A DNA stretch of 53,608 nucleotides, taken from positions 1-53,608 of IMG/VR virus record IMGVR_UViG_3300044984_000739, one strand, 5' to 3'. Both the position numbers and the translations under genes were made by a program. A model generated the notes under the pieces. That model ran no database searches. It saw nothing but the letters and a program-made list of their open reading frames with translations, and was not told the origin of the DNA. Positions 1 to 9,204 of this stretch are shown one piece after another. This stretch comes from a virus. How positions within the stretch are numbered: the first letter of the stretch is position 1; each line of letters opens with the position of its first letter.

Positions 1-486
1 AAGCCATTTGTCATAAGCTCATCACAGGAGGACCACAAATCTACAAATAGGTTTGCTGAGGTAATATGCACACCAATGTACTACACTGGACCAATAATGC
101 CAGGGGACATAGTGGTTGTTCATCACAACACATTTAAGTTTTACTACGACATGAAGGGTAGACAAAAGAGTAGTTGGAACTACTTGTTTGACGACTTCTT
201 TATTGTTCAGGACGATCAACTGTACCTTTACAAGTCAGGTGAATCTGATTGGATGGCACCGTCACCATTTTGTTTTGTGAAGCCAATCCCATCAGAGGAT
301 AAGGTGTTCTCGTCTTTGGGTAGTCTTGAGGAATTATGGGGTGAACTAATCTTTACCAATAATGAATTAGAGGGCGTATCGGTTGGTGATGTAGTTTCAT
401 TTACTCCAGACAGCGAGTATGAGTTTAAGATAAACGGTGATTTAGTTTACAGAATGTACAACAGGAACATATGTCTAAAAAAATAG
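1..486 (+). CDS. GroES-fold-like phage protein, 5' truncated by the window edge
   Basis: The frame is open from base 1, so the start lies outside the window; the first internal ATG (76) is unlikely to be the true start because the upstream in-frame residues look protein-like. Visible motifs are MPGDIVVVHH early and GVSVGDVV followed by YRMYNRNICL at the end, a spacing of GD turns and closing strand like that of Cpn10/GroES barrels. Proteins of this type occur just upstream of terminase genes in flavophages. The last 16 bases overlap the next gene. The fold is inferred from pattern only; it could be an unrelated beta-barrel. Its presence alongside the clear groEL-groES pair at 50385-52194 is notable. 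Confidence 0.75.
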   Translation, partial: KPFVISSSQEDHKSTNRFAEVICTPMYYTGPIMPGDIVVVHHNTFKFYYDMKGRQKSSWNYLFDDFFIVQDDQLYLYKSGESDWMAPSPFCFVKPIPSEDKVFSSLGSLEELWGELIFTNNELEGVSVGDVVSFTPDSEYEFKINGDLVYRMYNRNICLKK

Positions 487-746
487 AGATACTTGAGGCT
501 GGTAAGAAGGCTATTGACGAGCTTATTAAGGTTCTGATGGAGCCAATTATTACTCATGCTGAGGATGACCTTACAGCTGATAAATTAAAAAATGCAGCAT
601 CTGCTAAAAAGTTAGCCTTTGACGATGCACTATCTATGCTACATAAGATTGAGGAGGAGGAGAACAAAGATAAAAATGTAGACATCGTTAAGATTGATCA
701 TGGAAGGCAAGGATTTGCCGAAGGAAGAGCTAAGAATGGAAAATAA
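471..746 (+). CDS. Small TerL-adjacent protein, possible small terminase subunit
   Basis: Encodes 91 residues, mostly helical, with an acidic stretch EEEENKDK (about residues 60-67) and a basic tail. It overlaps the preceding gene by 16 bases and the terminase large subunit gene by about 11 bases, which indicates translational coupling. The position directly before TerL is where a small terminase subunit usually sits, and the ADKLKNAASAKKLAF region resembles small proteins seen in that position in flavophages. There is no visible HTH motif to prove DNA recognition, so the terminase role is inferred from context only. Confidence 0.75.
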   Translation: MSKKIEILEAGKKAIDELIKVLMEPIITHAEDDLTADKLKNAASAKKLAFDDALSMLHKIEEEENKDKNVDIVKIDHGRQGFAEGRAKNGK

Positions 747-2955
747 CTTATACAGGGTTGTTTTAGATCAAGTTCCTAAGAGTGTTGTAACTAATAGGAA
801 TAAAAAGAAAGCATGGGCTTACGGATACAGCAGTGACTATGACTTTGTTGTAGTATCTAAGGACGGCACTATAGGTGAGATATACGAAATAGGGGGTCTA
901 AAGGTTGCACTCCCAAGCACTCCAATCAAGGTAGACAACTTTAACAATGTTTGGACTCCAAAAGAATACCCTGAAGAGCTACAAAAAATAAAAACTATTT
1001 TTGATTGGAATAGGAGAGACAATGTTTTTAAGTCACGGTATATAGACTTAGTCGAGGGCGAGTTTGACAAGAGGGAGTATGGCTATTGGTTTATGAATAA
1101 TAACACCCCTACCTACGTAACTGGTAGTCATTACATGTACTTACAGTGGACAAAGATAGACGTAGGACTTCCTGATTTTCGTGAGTCAAACAGGATATTT
1201 TATATTTTCTGGGAGGCTTGTAAGGCTGATGCCAGATCTTTTGGTATGTGTTACCTAAAGAACAGACGTTCTGGATTTTCTTTTATGAGCTCGTCTGAGT
1301 CTTGTAGCACTGGAACAATAGTGCGTGACTCTAGAATTGGTATACTATCTAAAACAGGTTCTGACGCAAAAAAAATGTTTACCGATAAGGTTGTTCCAAT
1401 AATACGTAACTACCCATTCTTCTTCAAGCCTATTCAAGACGGTATGGACAATCCAAAGACCGAGCTTGCGTTTAGAGTTCCAGCCTCAAAGATTACAAGA
1501 AGGAACATGGACGATGAAAAGACTGAAGAGATTGATGGTCTTGATACTACGATTGACTGGAAGAACACAGCTGACAATAGTTATGACGGTGAAAAATTAC
1601 TATTGCTAGTTCATGATGAATCTGGAAAGTGGGAGAAGCCTGAAAACATTTTAAACAATTGGCGTGTAACAAAGACCTGTCTTAGGTTGGGATCAAAGAT
1701 TGTTGGTAAGTGCATGATGGGCTCAACGTCAAATGCATTGTCTAAGGGTGGTGATAATTTTAAGAAACTATTTAACGATAGTAACCCTGCATCACGATCT
1801 GCCAATGGTCAAACCAAGCAGGGATTGTATTCTTTATTTATACCAATGGAATGGAATATTGAGGGGTACATTGATAGGTACGGATGGCCAGTCTTTGAAG
1901 ATCCCAAAACACCAGTTATTGGAATGGACGGAGAAAAAATAACTAACGGTGTTATTACTTGGTGGACAAACGAGGTTACTGCATTGAAGTCTGATGCTGA
2001 CGCACTAAATGAATTTTATCGTCAGTTTCCAAGGACTGAGTCTCATGCATTTAGGGATGAGTCAAAGCAGTCATTATTTAACTTGACAAAGATCTACCAG
2101 CAGATCGACTATAACGACTCACTAATAAAGGATAGAGTCTTAACTAGGGGTTACTTCCACTGGAAGGACGGTAAGCCAGACACGACTGTTGTATGGACCC
2201 CAGATCAGAAGGGTAGATTTCTTGTGTCATGGATACCAGAGCAGAACAAAAGAAACAACGTAATAGATAGGAAGGGATTAAAGTATCCTGGAAATGAAAA
2301 CATTGGATCGTTTGGGTGTGACCCGTATGACATATCTGGAGTTGTAGGTGGTGGTGGATCGAATGGTGCTCTTCATGGAATGACTAAGTTTCACATGGAA
2401 AACGCACCAACAAATGAATTTTTTTTAGAGTATATAGCACGGCCTCAGACAGCGGAGATATTCTTTGAGGATGTTCTTATGGCGTGTGTATTTTATGGTA
2501 TGCCAATACTAATTGAGAACAATAAGCAAAGGCTACTGTATCACTTTAAAAATAGAGGCTACAGACCATTCTCAATTAATCGTCCAGATAAACACTACAG
2601 CAAGCTCTCTAAGACAGAGATAGAGCTCGGTGGTATACCTAACTCATCTGAGGACGTAAAACAAGCCCATGCGGCAGCTATTGGCTCTTACATTGAAGAG
2701 TACGTGGGCATGGATACTGAGGGTACGTACCGTGACCAAGATTCTATGGGGTCGATGTATTTTACAAAGACTCTTGAAGACTGGGCTAGGTTTGATATAA
2801 ACAACAGAACAAAGCACGATGCCTCAATTAGTTCTGGTCTTGCAATTATGTCTACAAAAAAGTACATCGTTAATCAAGAGAAAACAAATACAAAAATAAG
2901 TATTAAATTTGCAAGATACGATAATACAGGCAACCGAAGCGAAATAAAAAAATAA
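736..2955 (+). CDS. terL: Terminase large subunit (DNA-packaging ATPase/nuclease)
   Basis: Packages DNA into the prohead through the portal. With the ATG at 736 the protein has 739 residues; TTG 694 and ATG 700 are in-frame alternatives with longer overlap of the previous gene. The ATPase domain shows a deviant Walker A, KNRRSGFSFMSS (about residue 175), and Walker B LLLLVHDE with the DE pair at about 294-295. The C-terminal RNase H-like nuclease shows candidate metal ligands: the Asp in GCDPYD (about 529), IENN, and the Asp in KHDASISSG (about 695). The size and the RRSGFS-type P-loop fit crAss-like and flavophage TerL. The stop codon overlaps the portal start (TAATG). Confidence 0.93.
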   Translation: MENNLYRVVLDQVPKSVVTNRNKKKAWAYGYSSDYDFVVVSKDGTIGEIYEIGGLKVALPSTPIKVDNFNNVWTPKEYPEELQKIKTIFDWNRRDNVFKSRYIDLVEGEFDKREYGYWFMNNNTPTYVTGSHYMYLQWTKIDVGLPDFRESNRIFYIFWEACKADARSFGMCYLKNRRSGFSFMSSSESCSTGTIVRDSRIGILSKTGSDAKKMFTDKVVPIIRNYPFFFKPIQDGMDNPKTELAFRVPASKITRRNMDDEKTEEIDGLDTTIDWKNTADNSYDGEKLLLLVHDESGKWEKPENILNNWRVTKTCLRLGSKIVGKCMMGSTSNALSKGGDNFKKLFNDSNPASRSANGQTKQGLYSLFIPMEWNIEGYIDRYGWPVFEDPKTPVIGMDGEKITNGVITWWTNEVTALKSDADALNEFYRQFPRTESHAFRDESKQSLFNLTKIYQQIDYNDSLIKDRVLTRGYFHWKDGKPDTTVVWTPDQKGRFLVSWIPEQNKRNNVIDRKGLKYPGNENIGSFGCDPYDISGVVGGGGSNGALHGMTKFHMENAPTNEFFLEYIARPQTAEIFFEDVLMACVFYGMPILIENNKQRLLYHFKNRGYRPFSINRPDKHYSKLSKTEIELGGIPNSSEDVKQAHAAAIGSYIEEYVGMDTEGTYRDQDSMGSMYFTKTLEDWARFDINNRTKHDASISSGLAIMSTKKYIVNQEKTNTKISIKFARYDNTGNRSEIKK

Positions 2956-5384
2956 TGGATAAACCATCAGTTTTAATACAACAACGATCATTCCCAAATC
3001 AGAACGCAACCGATGAAGAAAAAGCAACAATTGAATATGGCTTAAAGGTAGCAAAGGCGATTGAGGGAGAGTGGTTTAAAAAAAATACAAATAGTTGTAG
3101 GTTCTACAATCAATGGGGTAATTATCATTCACTTAGATTATACGCTAGGGGTGAACAACCAATTCAAAAATATAAAAACGAGCTATCTATAGATGGAGAC
3201 CTGTCTCACTTAAATCTTGACTGGTCGCCAATACCTATTATTCCGAAGTTTGTTGATATTGTTGTTAACGGAATGTCTGACAGACTGTTTACAATTAAGG
3301 CTGAGGCTCAAGATGTTATGTCTGCTGAACACAAGAACATGTTTCAGGACATGATCGAGTCAGACATGATCGCAAAAGACTTCCTTAATCTAACTAAGTC
3401 TGAATTTGGAGTTGATGCATTTAATGTTGATCCAAATGAATTACCAGAAAACGATGAGGAATTATCGTTGTACATGCAACTTAAGTATAAGCCTAGCATT
3501 GAAATTGCGGAAGAAATGGCGATAGATACTATACTTAAGATGAATGAGTATTCAGAAACAAGAAGCCTTATTGACTATGACATGACTACTATTGGTCTTG
3601 GCGTAGTAAAGCATTCATTTTTGATTAATGATGGCGTAAACGTTGAGTATGTAGACCCTGCTAATTGGATACATAGCTACACTGAAAGACCTGATTTTTC
3701 TGACTGTTATTATTTCGGAGAGGTAAAGATGGTTCACTATACCGAACTAAGAAAGATCAATCCAAACTTAACAGATGAAGAATTAACTGAGATAAGAAAC
3801 GCTAGTTCTGCTTGGTATGATTATTTTCCAATAATAAAAACGTATCAGGACGATGCTTTTTTAAATGAAGTCGTAACACTTCTTTATGTTAACTACAAGA
3901 CAGACATGAAGTTTGTTTGGAAGAAAAAAATATTAGAGAACGGTGGCGAAAAGGTAATAAGAAAAGATTCATCATTTAATCCTCCAGTTGAGGAAGGGAT
4001 GATGTACGAGAAGATAGAGTCTGTTAAGGATGTGTGGTACGATGGTATATTAGTTGGTGGGTCTAACAAGATGATAAAGTGGGAGATGATGAAAAACATG
4101 GTCCGACCAAAGTCAGCTTCACAGAACGCAATGCCTAATTATATTGCATACGCACCTAGAATGTATAAGGGTAATGTTGAGTCTCTTGTTAAGAGAATGA
4201 TACCATTTGCAGATCAGATACAACTAACACACCTTAAGCTACAACAGGTAATGGCTAGAATTGTTCCAGATGGAGTCTTTATTGACGCTGACGGAATAAA
4301 TGAAGTTGACTTGGGTACAGGTGCAGCATACAATCCAGAAGATGCATTAAAGATGTACTTCCAGACTGGTAGTGTTATAGGTAGAAGCTACACACAAGAT
4401 GGTGACTTTAATAATGCTAGGATCCCTATTCAGGAGTTAAATACAAATAGTGGTCAGTCTAAGATAGCTGCACTTATTGGTAACTACAATCATAACTTAA
4501 GCATGATTCGTGACGTTACTGGAATAAATGAGGCTAGGGATGGGTCAACACCTAATCCAGATGCACTAGTTGGAATACAGAAGATGGCAGCACTAAGTTC
4601 CAATACAGCAACAAGGCACATACTAGAGGCTGGTCTATCTATAACAAAAAGATTGGCAACGTGTATATCATTAAGAATTGGAGACATACTTGAGTACTCT
4701 GACTTTGTTGAGGAGTTCTCTATGCAGATAGGAAAGTATAACGTTGGTATTCTTGATGAGATAAAGGAATTATATCTACATGACTTTGGAATATTTATAG
4801 AGATATCTCCAGACGAAGAACAAAAACTAAACCTAGAGAAGAACATACAGATTGCACTACAACAGCAAACAATTGACTTAGAAGATGCTATTGACATTAG
4901 AATGATCAATAACATGAAGCTAGCAAATGAGATGCTTAAGGTTAAGCGTAGAAAAAGAATGGAGGCACAGCAGAAGCAGAAACAAGAAGAGATGCAGATG
5001 CAAAGCCAGATGAACATGCAGTCACAACAAATGGCTGCTGAACAGAAGGCACAGCTATTCCAGATTGAGGCACAAGCTAAGATGCAGTTAAAGGAAGCTG
5101 AGGCAAACTACGCTATAAAAACAATGCAGGCTGAGGTTGAAGCTAAGAGAAGCTTGATGGAGTTAGAATTTCAGTATAACATGCAACTAAAAGGAATTGA
5201 GGTTGATGGTATGTTGAATAGAGACAAAGATAAAGAGAAGGCTAAGGATAAAAGAGTTGATCTTCAAGCTACTAGACAGTCTGAATTGATTAACCAAAGA
5301 AAAAATAACTTACCTCCAATTGATTTTGAGAGTACTGAAGATTCGTTGGATGGATTTGATTTAGAATCTTTTAATCCTAGATAA
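2955..5384 (+). CDS. Portal protein with long Gln/Met-rich C-terminal coiled coil
   Basis: Forms the dodecameric DNA gateway at the capsid vertex and docks TerL and the scaffold. The 809-residue protein carries LYARGEQPIQKYK and LNLDWSPIPIIPKFVDIVV near residues 60-105, reminiscent of portals of crAss-like phages. The central part (about 170-560) is the mixed alpha/beta body. Residues about 650-760 are a charged Gln/Met-rich helical coiled coil (e.g. KQKQEEMQMQSQMNMQSQ), typical of a portal barrel. Position immediately after TerL and before scaffold and MCP supports the call. Its ATG overlaps the terL stop codon. Confidence 0.9.
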   Translation: MDKPSVLIQQRSFPNQNATDEEKATIEYGLKVAKAIEGEWFKKNTNSCRFYNQWGNYHSLRLYARGEQPIQKYKNELSIDGDLSHLNLDWSPIPIIPKFVDIVVNGMSDRLFTIKAEAQDVMSAEHKNMFQDMIESDMIAKDFLNLTKSEFGVDAFNVDPNELPENDEELSLYMQLKYKPSIEIAEEMAIDTILKMNEYSETRSLIDYDMTTIGLGVVKHSFLINDGVNVEYVDPANWIHSYTERPDFSDCYYFGEVKMVHYTELRKINPNLTDEELTEIRNASSAWYDYFPIIKTYQDDAFLNEVVTLLYVNYKTDMKFVWKKKILENGGEKVIRKDSSFNPPVEEGMMYEKIESVKDVWYDGILVGGSNKMIKWEMMKNMVRPKSASQNAMPNYIAYAPRMYKGNVESLVKRMIPFADQIQLTHLKLQQVMARIVPDGVFIDADGINEVDLGTGAAYNPEDALKMYFQTGSVIGRSYTQDGDFNNARIPIQELNTNSGQSKIAALIGNYNHNLSMIRDVTGINEARDGSTPNPDALVGIQKMAALSSNTATRHILEAGLSITKRLATCISLRIGDILEYSDFVEEFSMQIGKYNVGILDEIKELYLHDFGIFIEISPDEEQKLNLEKNIQIALQQQTIDLEDAIDIRMINNMKLANEMLKVKRRKRMEAQQKQKQEEMQMQSQMNMQSQQMAAEQKAQLFQIEAQAKMQLKEAEANYAIKTMQAEVEAKRSLMELEFQYNMQLKGIEVDGMLNRDKDKEKAKDKRVDLQATRQSELINQRKNNLPPIDFESTEDSLDGFDLESFNPR

Positions 5385-5427
5385 ATTTAGGTTGTGTACC
5401 ATTAAAAAGTACATATAAAATAAATTG

Positions 5428-5435
5428 TAACTTTG
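5428..5435 (+). promoter_or_regulatory. TAnnTTTG -7 element upstream of the scaffold gene
   Basis: TAACTTTG lies 21 bases upstream of the ATG at 5457, in the 72-bp gap after the portal gene. It matches the Bacteroidota sigma-ABfA -7 consensus TAnnTTTG. No clear TTG -33 box was found at the expected distance. It would separate scaffold and capsid transcription from the terminase-portal operon. Confidence 0.6.
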
Positions 5436-5456
5436 TAAAATATTAAATTAAATAAA

Positions 5457-6536
5457 ATGGAAGGTGAATTTAAAGTAAGAGCTGTTGAGTTTGAAGAAAA
5501 GTCAGCAGTTGAGATTGAAGAAAAATTGCTCAAGGAACACGAAGAGAAATTAAACCCTAAAAGTGAACCGCAAGAGCAAGTGAATATTGCAGAAGTTCCT
5601 GAGGCAGATATTGATGAAAATAAAATCATATCTTACTTAGGAAAAAGATACAACAAGGAGATATCATCTCTTGATGATATATGGGAACAGAGACAGGTAA
5701 ATGAAGAACTACCTGAAGACGTTTCAGCATTCTTGAAGTATAAAAAAGAAACAGGTCGAGGGATAAATGATTTTATGAATCTTAGTAAAGATTATGATTC
5801 AATGGACCAAGACACTTTGCTTTTTGATTTTTATAAAGAACAAAACAAGGAGCTAGACTCTGATGATGTTCGTTGGGAGATTCAAAACAAGTTCTCTTTT
5901 GATGAGGATTTTGATGATGAAAAAGACGTAAAAAGAAAACAAGTAGCAAAGAAAAAAGAGCTTGCCAAAGCTAAAGAGTATTTTAACAACTTAAAAGAAC
6001 AGTACAAAGTGCCACTTGAGTCAGGTGATTCTTTTGTTCCACAAGAAGAAAAAGATGCTTATAAAGCTTACAAGGAATATAGAGAAACCACAACTGCAAG
6101 CGAGCAGGATCAGGAGCGTAGATCTAAGTATTTTGCTGATAAAACAAATGAATTGTTTTCTGACAAATTTGAAGGTTTCAAGTTTAGTATAGACGAAGAT
6201 AAGAAGTTAGTTTACAAGCCAGCTGAATCGCAAGAACTATTGAAGGAGCAGTCTACATTAAAGAACTTTATAAACAAGTTTTTAAATGATGATGGCTACC
6301 TACAAGACGCTGAGATGTTCCATCGTTCTATAGCTGTTGCCTCTAACCCAGAGAAGTTTGCCAAATTCTTTTATGAAAAAGGCAAGTCTGAAGCGGTAGA
6401 AGGTGTTGCAAGAGAGTCTAAAAATATAGATATGACTCGTAATGCAACGTCTATAACACCACCTCAAGGGTTTCAGGTAAGATCGGTAGAAGCGGATCGT
6501 GGAAATAGATTAGTAATTAGAAACAATAAAACTTAG
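5457..6536 (+). CDS. Scaffold-like protein between portal and MCP
   Basis: Encodes 359 residues, strongly acidic and lysine-rich and predicted mostly helical, without a catalytic motif. The N-terminal 60 residues are Glu-rich (KSAVEIEEKLLKEHEEKL) and the middle contains DEDFDDEKDVKRKQVAKKK, typical of a coiled-coil assembly scaffold. The last residues (SVEADRGNRLVIRNNKT) are more ordered and could bind the capsid protein, as C-terminal scaffold segments do. Function is inferred from position between portal and MCP and from composition; no protease motif was seen. A TAnnTTTG element precedes it and the MCP gene follows after 5 bases. Confidence 0.85.
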   Translation: MEGEFKVRAVEFEEKSAVEIEEKLLKEHEEKLNPKSEPQEQVNIAEVPEADIDENKIISYLGKRYNKEISSLDDIWEQRQVNEELPEDVSAFLKYKKETGRGINDFMNLSKDYDSMDQDTLLFDFYKEQNKELDSDDVRWEIQNKFSFDEDFDDEKDVKRKQVAKKKELAKAKEYFNNLKEQYKVPLESGDSFVPQEEKDAYKAYKEYRETTTASEQDQERRSKYFADKTNELFSDKFEGFKFSIDEDKKLVYKPAESQELLKEQSTLKNFINKFLNDDGYLQDAEMFHRSIAVASNPEKFAKFFYEKGKSEAVEGVARESKNIDMTRNATSITPPQGFQVRSVEADRGNRLVIRNNKT

Positions 6537-6541
6537 AAATT

Positions 6542-7957
6542 ATGGCTGGATCAATAGCAGCAAGCCCAGGTGTACAAATTACACCTAGCTCAGTAAAGGC
6601 AACATTGCCTACAAATTATATTACAAACTTTCAATTCTTGAATCAGTATCTACCTGATACATATGAGCAAGAATTTGAGCGTTATGGTAATAGATCAATC
6701 GCATCATTCTTACGTATGGTTGGTGCAGAACTTCCTTCTAACTCTGACATGATCAAGTGGGCAGAACAAGGTCGTTTACATACAAAATATACTGGTGTAT
6801 CTGTAACAGGAGCTGTTGCAACAGGATTGCAAACATTTGACATTGGTACTGGTACACATGTATTCCGTCTTGGTCAAACAGTTATATTATCTTCAGCTTC
6901 TAATAATAAGTTAGAAAAAGGTATTATTACTGCAATACCTAACGCAGATCAGTTTACTGTTGCTTATTACTCAGCAACAAGTCCTGGATTTGCTAACCCT
7001 ACCACTGATGTTATTGCTTTTGTATATGGTTCAGAATTTAGAAAAGGTGATGGTGGAATGGCAGGAAGCAACGAATCACAAGATTTATTCTTTGACAATA
7101 AGCCAATTATCATTAAAGATAAGTATGCTGTTTCAGGTTCTGATATGGCACAAGTTGGATGGGTTGAAGTAACTACGGAAAATGGAGCAACTGGATACTT
7201 ATGGTACATCAAGTCAGAGCATGAGACTCGTCTACGTTTTGAAGATTATCTAGAGATGGCAATGGTTGAAGGAGTTCCTGCTGAATCAGGGTCTGGAGCT
7301 GCTACTGCACTTAATGGTGCTGCTTACCCAGGTGGATCTACTTTAGCTGTAGCTGCTGGTACTCAAGGTATGTTCAGTGCTATTGAAAGTCGTGGTAATG
7401 TATGGTCTGGAGGTAATCCAACTGCATTGTCTGATTTTGATTCAATTGTACAACGTCTTGACAAGCAAGGAGCTATTGCTGAAAACGCATTGTTCTTAAA
7501 TCGTCAATTCTCATTCGACATCGATGATATGTTAGCTGCTCAAAATTCTTACGGATCTGGTGGAACTTCTTTCGGTTTGTTTGATAATTCTGAGGAGATG
7601 GCGTTAAACTTAGGTTTCTCTGGATTTAAGAGAGGATATGAGTTTTACAAGACTGACTGGAAATACTTAAACGATGCTACACTTCGTGGTGGTCTTGTTG
7701 CTGGTAACATCAATGGTGTTTTAGTTCCAGCTGGTACGATGAATGTATACGATCAAGTTCTAGGTAAAAATGCAAGACGACCGTTCTTACACGTGCGTTA
7801 CCGTGCATCTGAAACTGAAGACAGACGTTACAAGACTTGGATGACAGGTTCAGCAGGTGGTGCTGCAACAAGCGATTTAGATGCAATGGAGGTTCACTTC
7901 TTGTCTGAAAGAGCTTTGTGTACACTAGGTGCAAACAACTTCTTCTTATTCAAGTAA
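6542..7957 (+). CDS. Major capsid protein (HK97-fold expected)
   Basis: Encodes 471 residues that build the icosahedral shell. The N-terminus carries YEQEFERYGNRSIASFLRMV and ELPSNSDMIKWAEQGRLH (about residues 38-78), a pattern remembered from MCPs of crAss-like and flavophage podoviruses. The middle contains a Gly/Ala-rich loop (AESGSGAATALNGAAYPGG). Codon choice differs from neighbours, with more CGT (Arg) and GGT (Gly) where others use AGA and GGA, consistent with very high expression. It sits directly after the scaffold and ends in a strong terminator, as expected for the most abundant virion protein. Confidence 0.9.
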   Translation: MAGSIAASPGVQITPSSVKATLPTNYITNFQFLNQYLPDTYEQEFERYGNRSIASFLRMVGAELPSNSDMIKWAEQGRLHTKYTGVSVTGAVATGLQTFDIGTGTHVFRLGQTVILSSASNNKLEKGIITAIPNADQFTVAYYSATSPGFANPTTDVIAFVYGSEFRKGDGGMAGSNESQDLFFDNKPIIIKDKYAVSGSDMAQVGWVEVTTENGATGYLWYIKSEHETRLRFEDYLEMAMVEGVPAESGSGAATALNGAAYPGGSTLAVAAGTQGMFSAIESRGNVWSGGNPTALSDFDSIVQRLDKQGAIAENALFLNRQFSFDIDDMLAAQNSYGSGGTSFGLFDNSEEMALNLGFSGFKRGYEFYKTDWKYLNDATLRGGLVAGNINGVLVPAGTMNVYDQVLGKNARRPFLHVRYRASETEDRRYKTWMTGSAGGAATSDLDAMEVHFLSERALCTLGANNFFLFK

Positions 7958-7970
7958 TAGGATTAAATCA

Positions 7971-8005
7971 AGAGAGGGACATCAGTGTCCCTCTCTATTT
8001 TTTTT
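7971..8005 (+). terminator. Rho-independent terminator after the major capsid gene
   Basis: A perfect 11-bp stem AGAGAGGGACA/TGTCCCTCTCT with a TCAG loop (7971-7996) is followed by A and a run of eight T. It starts 14 bases after the MCP stop codon. Stem quality and the T tract make this the clearest terminator in the window; it would stop or attenuate transcripts leaving the scaffold-MCP unit. Confidence 0.9.
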
Positions 8006-8027
8006 AAAATAAATTAAATTATATAAA

Positions 8028-8792
8028 ATGGAAACAATTAAAAGAGTAAAATTAGAGTCTAAGGACAGAATCTATTTATTAAAGAGTGATACAACTCCCT
8101 TAAGTTATTACATAGCATCAAAAGACAGCCCAAGAAAGAGGCTCCTTTATTTTGATGAAGAGACAAACATAAACTATCCGCTTAGATACGCAAGAAATTC
8201 AAAGACTCCTTTTCAGGATGATCAAGATCAAAACGTTATATTAGAGCCAGTTGTATTTGAGGACGGTGTTTTAAATGTACCAAAGACAAATCCTGTATTA
8301 CAGGAATTCTTATATTATCATCCAGGAAATGGAACTGAATTCTATGAGTTTGACAATGAAAAAGACGCACAGGAAGACGTTACTATGCTATACGATCAGC
8401 TTGACGCACAGATAGCAGCTAGAGACTTAGATATATCAGTACTAGAGTCTGTTGCTCGTTTGTTAATGGGATCAAATGTTGAGTCAATGAAGACTACTGA
8501 ATTAAAGAGAGACGTAATGTTATTTGCAAAGCGTAATCCTCAAGAATTTATGGAGGCTGTTAATGACCCATCACTAAGAATCAACAATATAGCTGCAAGA
8601 GCAATATCTGATGGTTATTTGATTTACAAGAACAACAAAAAAGAGATATACTTTAATTTCAAGGACAATAAAAAGAAGTTGCTTACCGTTCCATTTGGAG
8701 AGGATGCACTTTATGTGCTGTCTTCATACTTTCAGTCAGATGAAGGTTTAGAGTTGTACAAACACCTTGAAGATAAGTTGTCAGAAAATTAG
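8028..8792 (+). CDS. Conserved-type structural-region protein, unknown function
   Basis: Encodes 254 residues with no recognised catalytic motif. The N-terminal part (LYYIASKDSP-like segment, LLYFDEETNINYPLRYA, NSKTPFQDDQDQNVILEP) resembles hypothetical proteins near capsid genes of other large phages. The C-terminal half is helical and charged. It lies between the MCP terminator and the 97-aa protein gene, so a head-assembly or capsid-associated role is plausible but not shown. No TAnnTTTG element was found before it, so it may depend on readthrough of the MCP terminator. Confidence 0.8.
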   Translation: METIKRVKLESKDRIYLLKSDTTPLSYYIASKDSPRKRLLYFDEETNINYPLRYARNSKTPFQDDQDQNVILEPVVFEDGVLNVPKTNPVLQEFLYYHPGNGTEFYEFDNEKDAQEDVTMLYDQLDAQIAARDLDISVLESVARLLMGSNVESMKTTELKRDVMLFAKRNPQEFMEAVNDPSLRINNIAARAISDGYLIYKNNKKEIYFNFKDNKKKLLTVPFGEDALYVLSSYFQSDEGLELYKHLEDKLSEN

Positions 8793-8800
8793 TATATTTG
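8793..8800 (+). promoter_or_regulatory. TAnnTTTG -7 element for the 97-aa protein gene
   Basis: TATATTTG begins on the base after the stop codon of the 254-aa gene and lies 32 bases before the ATG at 8833. It matches the Bacteroidota -7 consensus. With the terminator at 9150 it defines a single-gene transcription unit. Confidence 0.7.
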
Positions 8801-8832
8801 TACTTTACTAACCCATTTAAACTTTTTAAACA

Positions 8833-9126
8833 ATGGAAAAATTTTTAAGTATCCCCGTAACAGCGGAACAAAATCAATTATTATCTGCAACAGGTATTGT
8901 ATTAATTGAGCAATTATCAACAACAACTGTTGGAGTTTATTACAAATCAGGATCTACAAGTACAGATGTTGTAACAATTACACATGCTACAGCACCAGCA
9001 GACAATGAAACTATGCGTGATGCAATTCAAGATGCAGTTATTGGTGCATTGCAAACACCTTGGACTCATGTAGCTTATCCTGTTGCAAACTTACCGTTTG
9101 CAGTTTCAGGAATTGCTATAGCTTAA
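8833..9126 (+). CDS. Small 97-aa protein, candidate capsid decoration or minor head protein
   Basis: Encodes 97 residues rich in Thr, Ala and Val, with STTTVGVYYKSGSTSTDVVTI suggesting beta strands, followed by a helix (NETMRDAIQDAVIGALQ). It has its own TAnnTTTG promoter and its own terminator, and its codons resemble the highly expressed MCP. That isolation and location among capsid genes suggest an abundant virion component such as a cement or decoration protein. No family was recognised and the role is inferred. Confidence 0.8.
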   Translation: MEKFLSIPVTAEQNQLLSATGIVLIEQLSTTTVGVYYKSGSTSTDVVTITHATAPADNETMRDAIQDAVIGALQTPWTHVAYPVANLPFAVSGIAIA

Positions 9127-9149
9127 TAGCAATCAATCTAAAACCTAAG

Positions 9150-9179
9150 AGGCACTTTTTAATTAGAGTGCCTTTTTTT
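9150..9179 (+). terminator. Rho-independent terminator after the 97-aa protein gene
   Basis: Stem AGGCACT (9150-9156) pairs with AGTGCCT (9167-9173) across a 10-base AT-rich loop and is followed by a T tract. The next promoter (9183) begins directly behind it, so one unit is terminated and a new one started within about 40 bases. Confidence 0.85.
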
Positions 9180-9182
9180 GTT

Positions 9183-9190
9183 TATCTTTG
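9183..9190 (+). promoter_or_regulatory. TAnnTTTG -7 element for the connector/tail operon
   Basis: TATCTTTG lies 14 bases before the ATG at 9205, directly behind the terminator T tract. Its position shows that the upstream in-frame TTG (9178) is not the start of the next gene. It probably drives genes from 9205 through the tail cluster. Confidence 0.7.
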
Positions 9191-9204
9191 TAAAAATACT
9201 TGCA

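Noticed and set aside
4490-5017. 175-aa leftward open frame opposite the portal gene
   Set aside because: It is antisense to a well-supported portal coiled coil, is Ser/Cys/Ile-rich as expected from reversed coding DNA, and has no promoter or homology-like motif.
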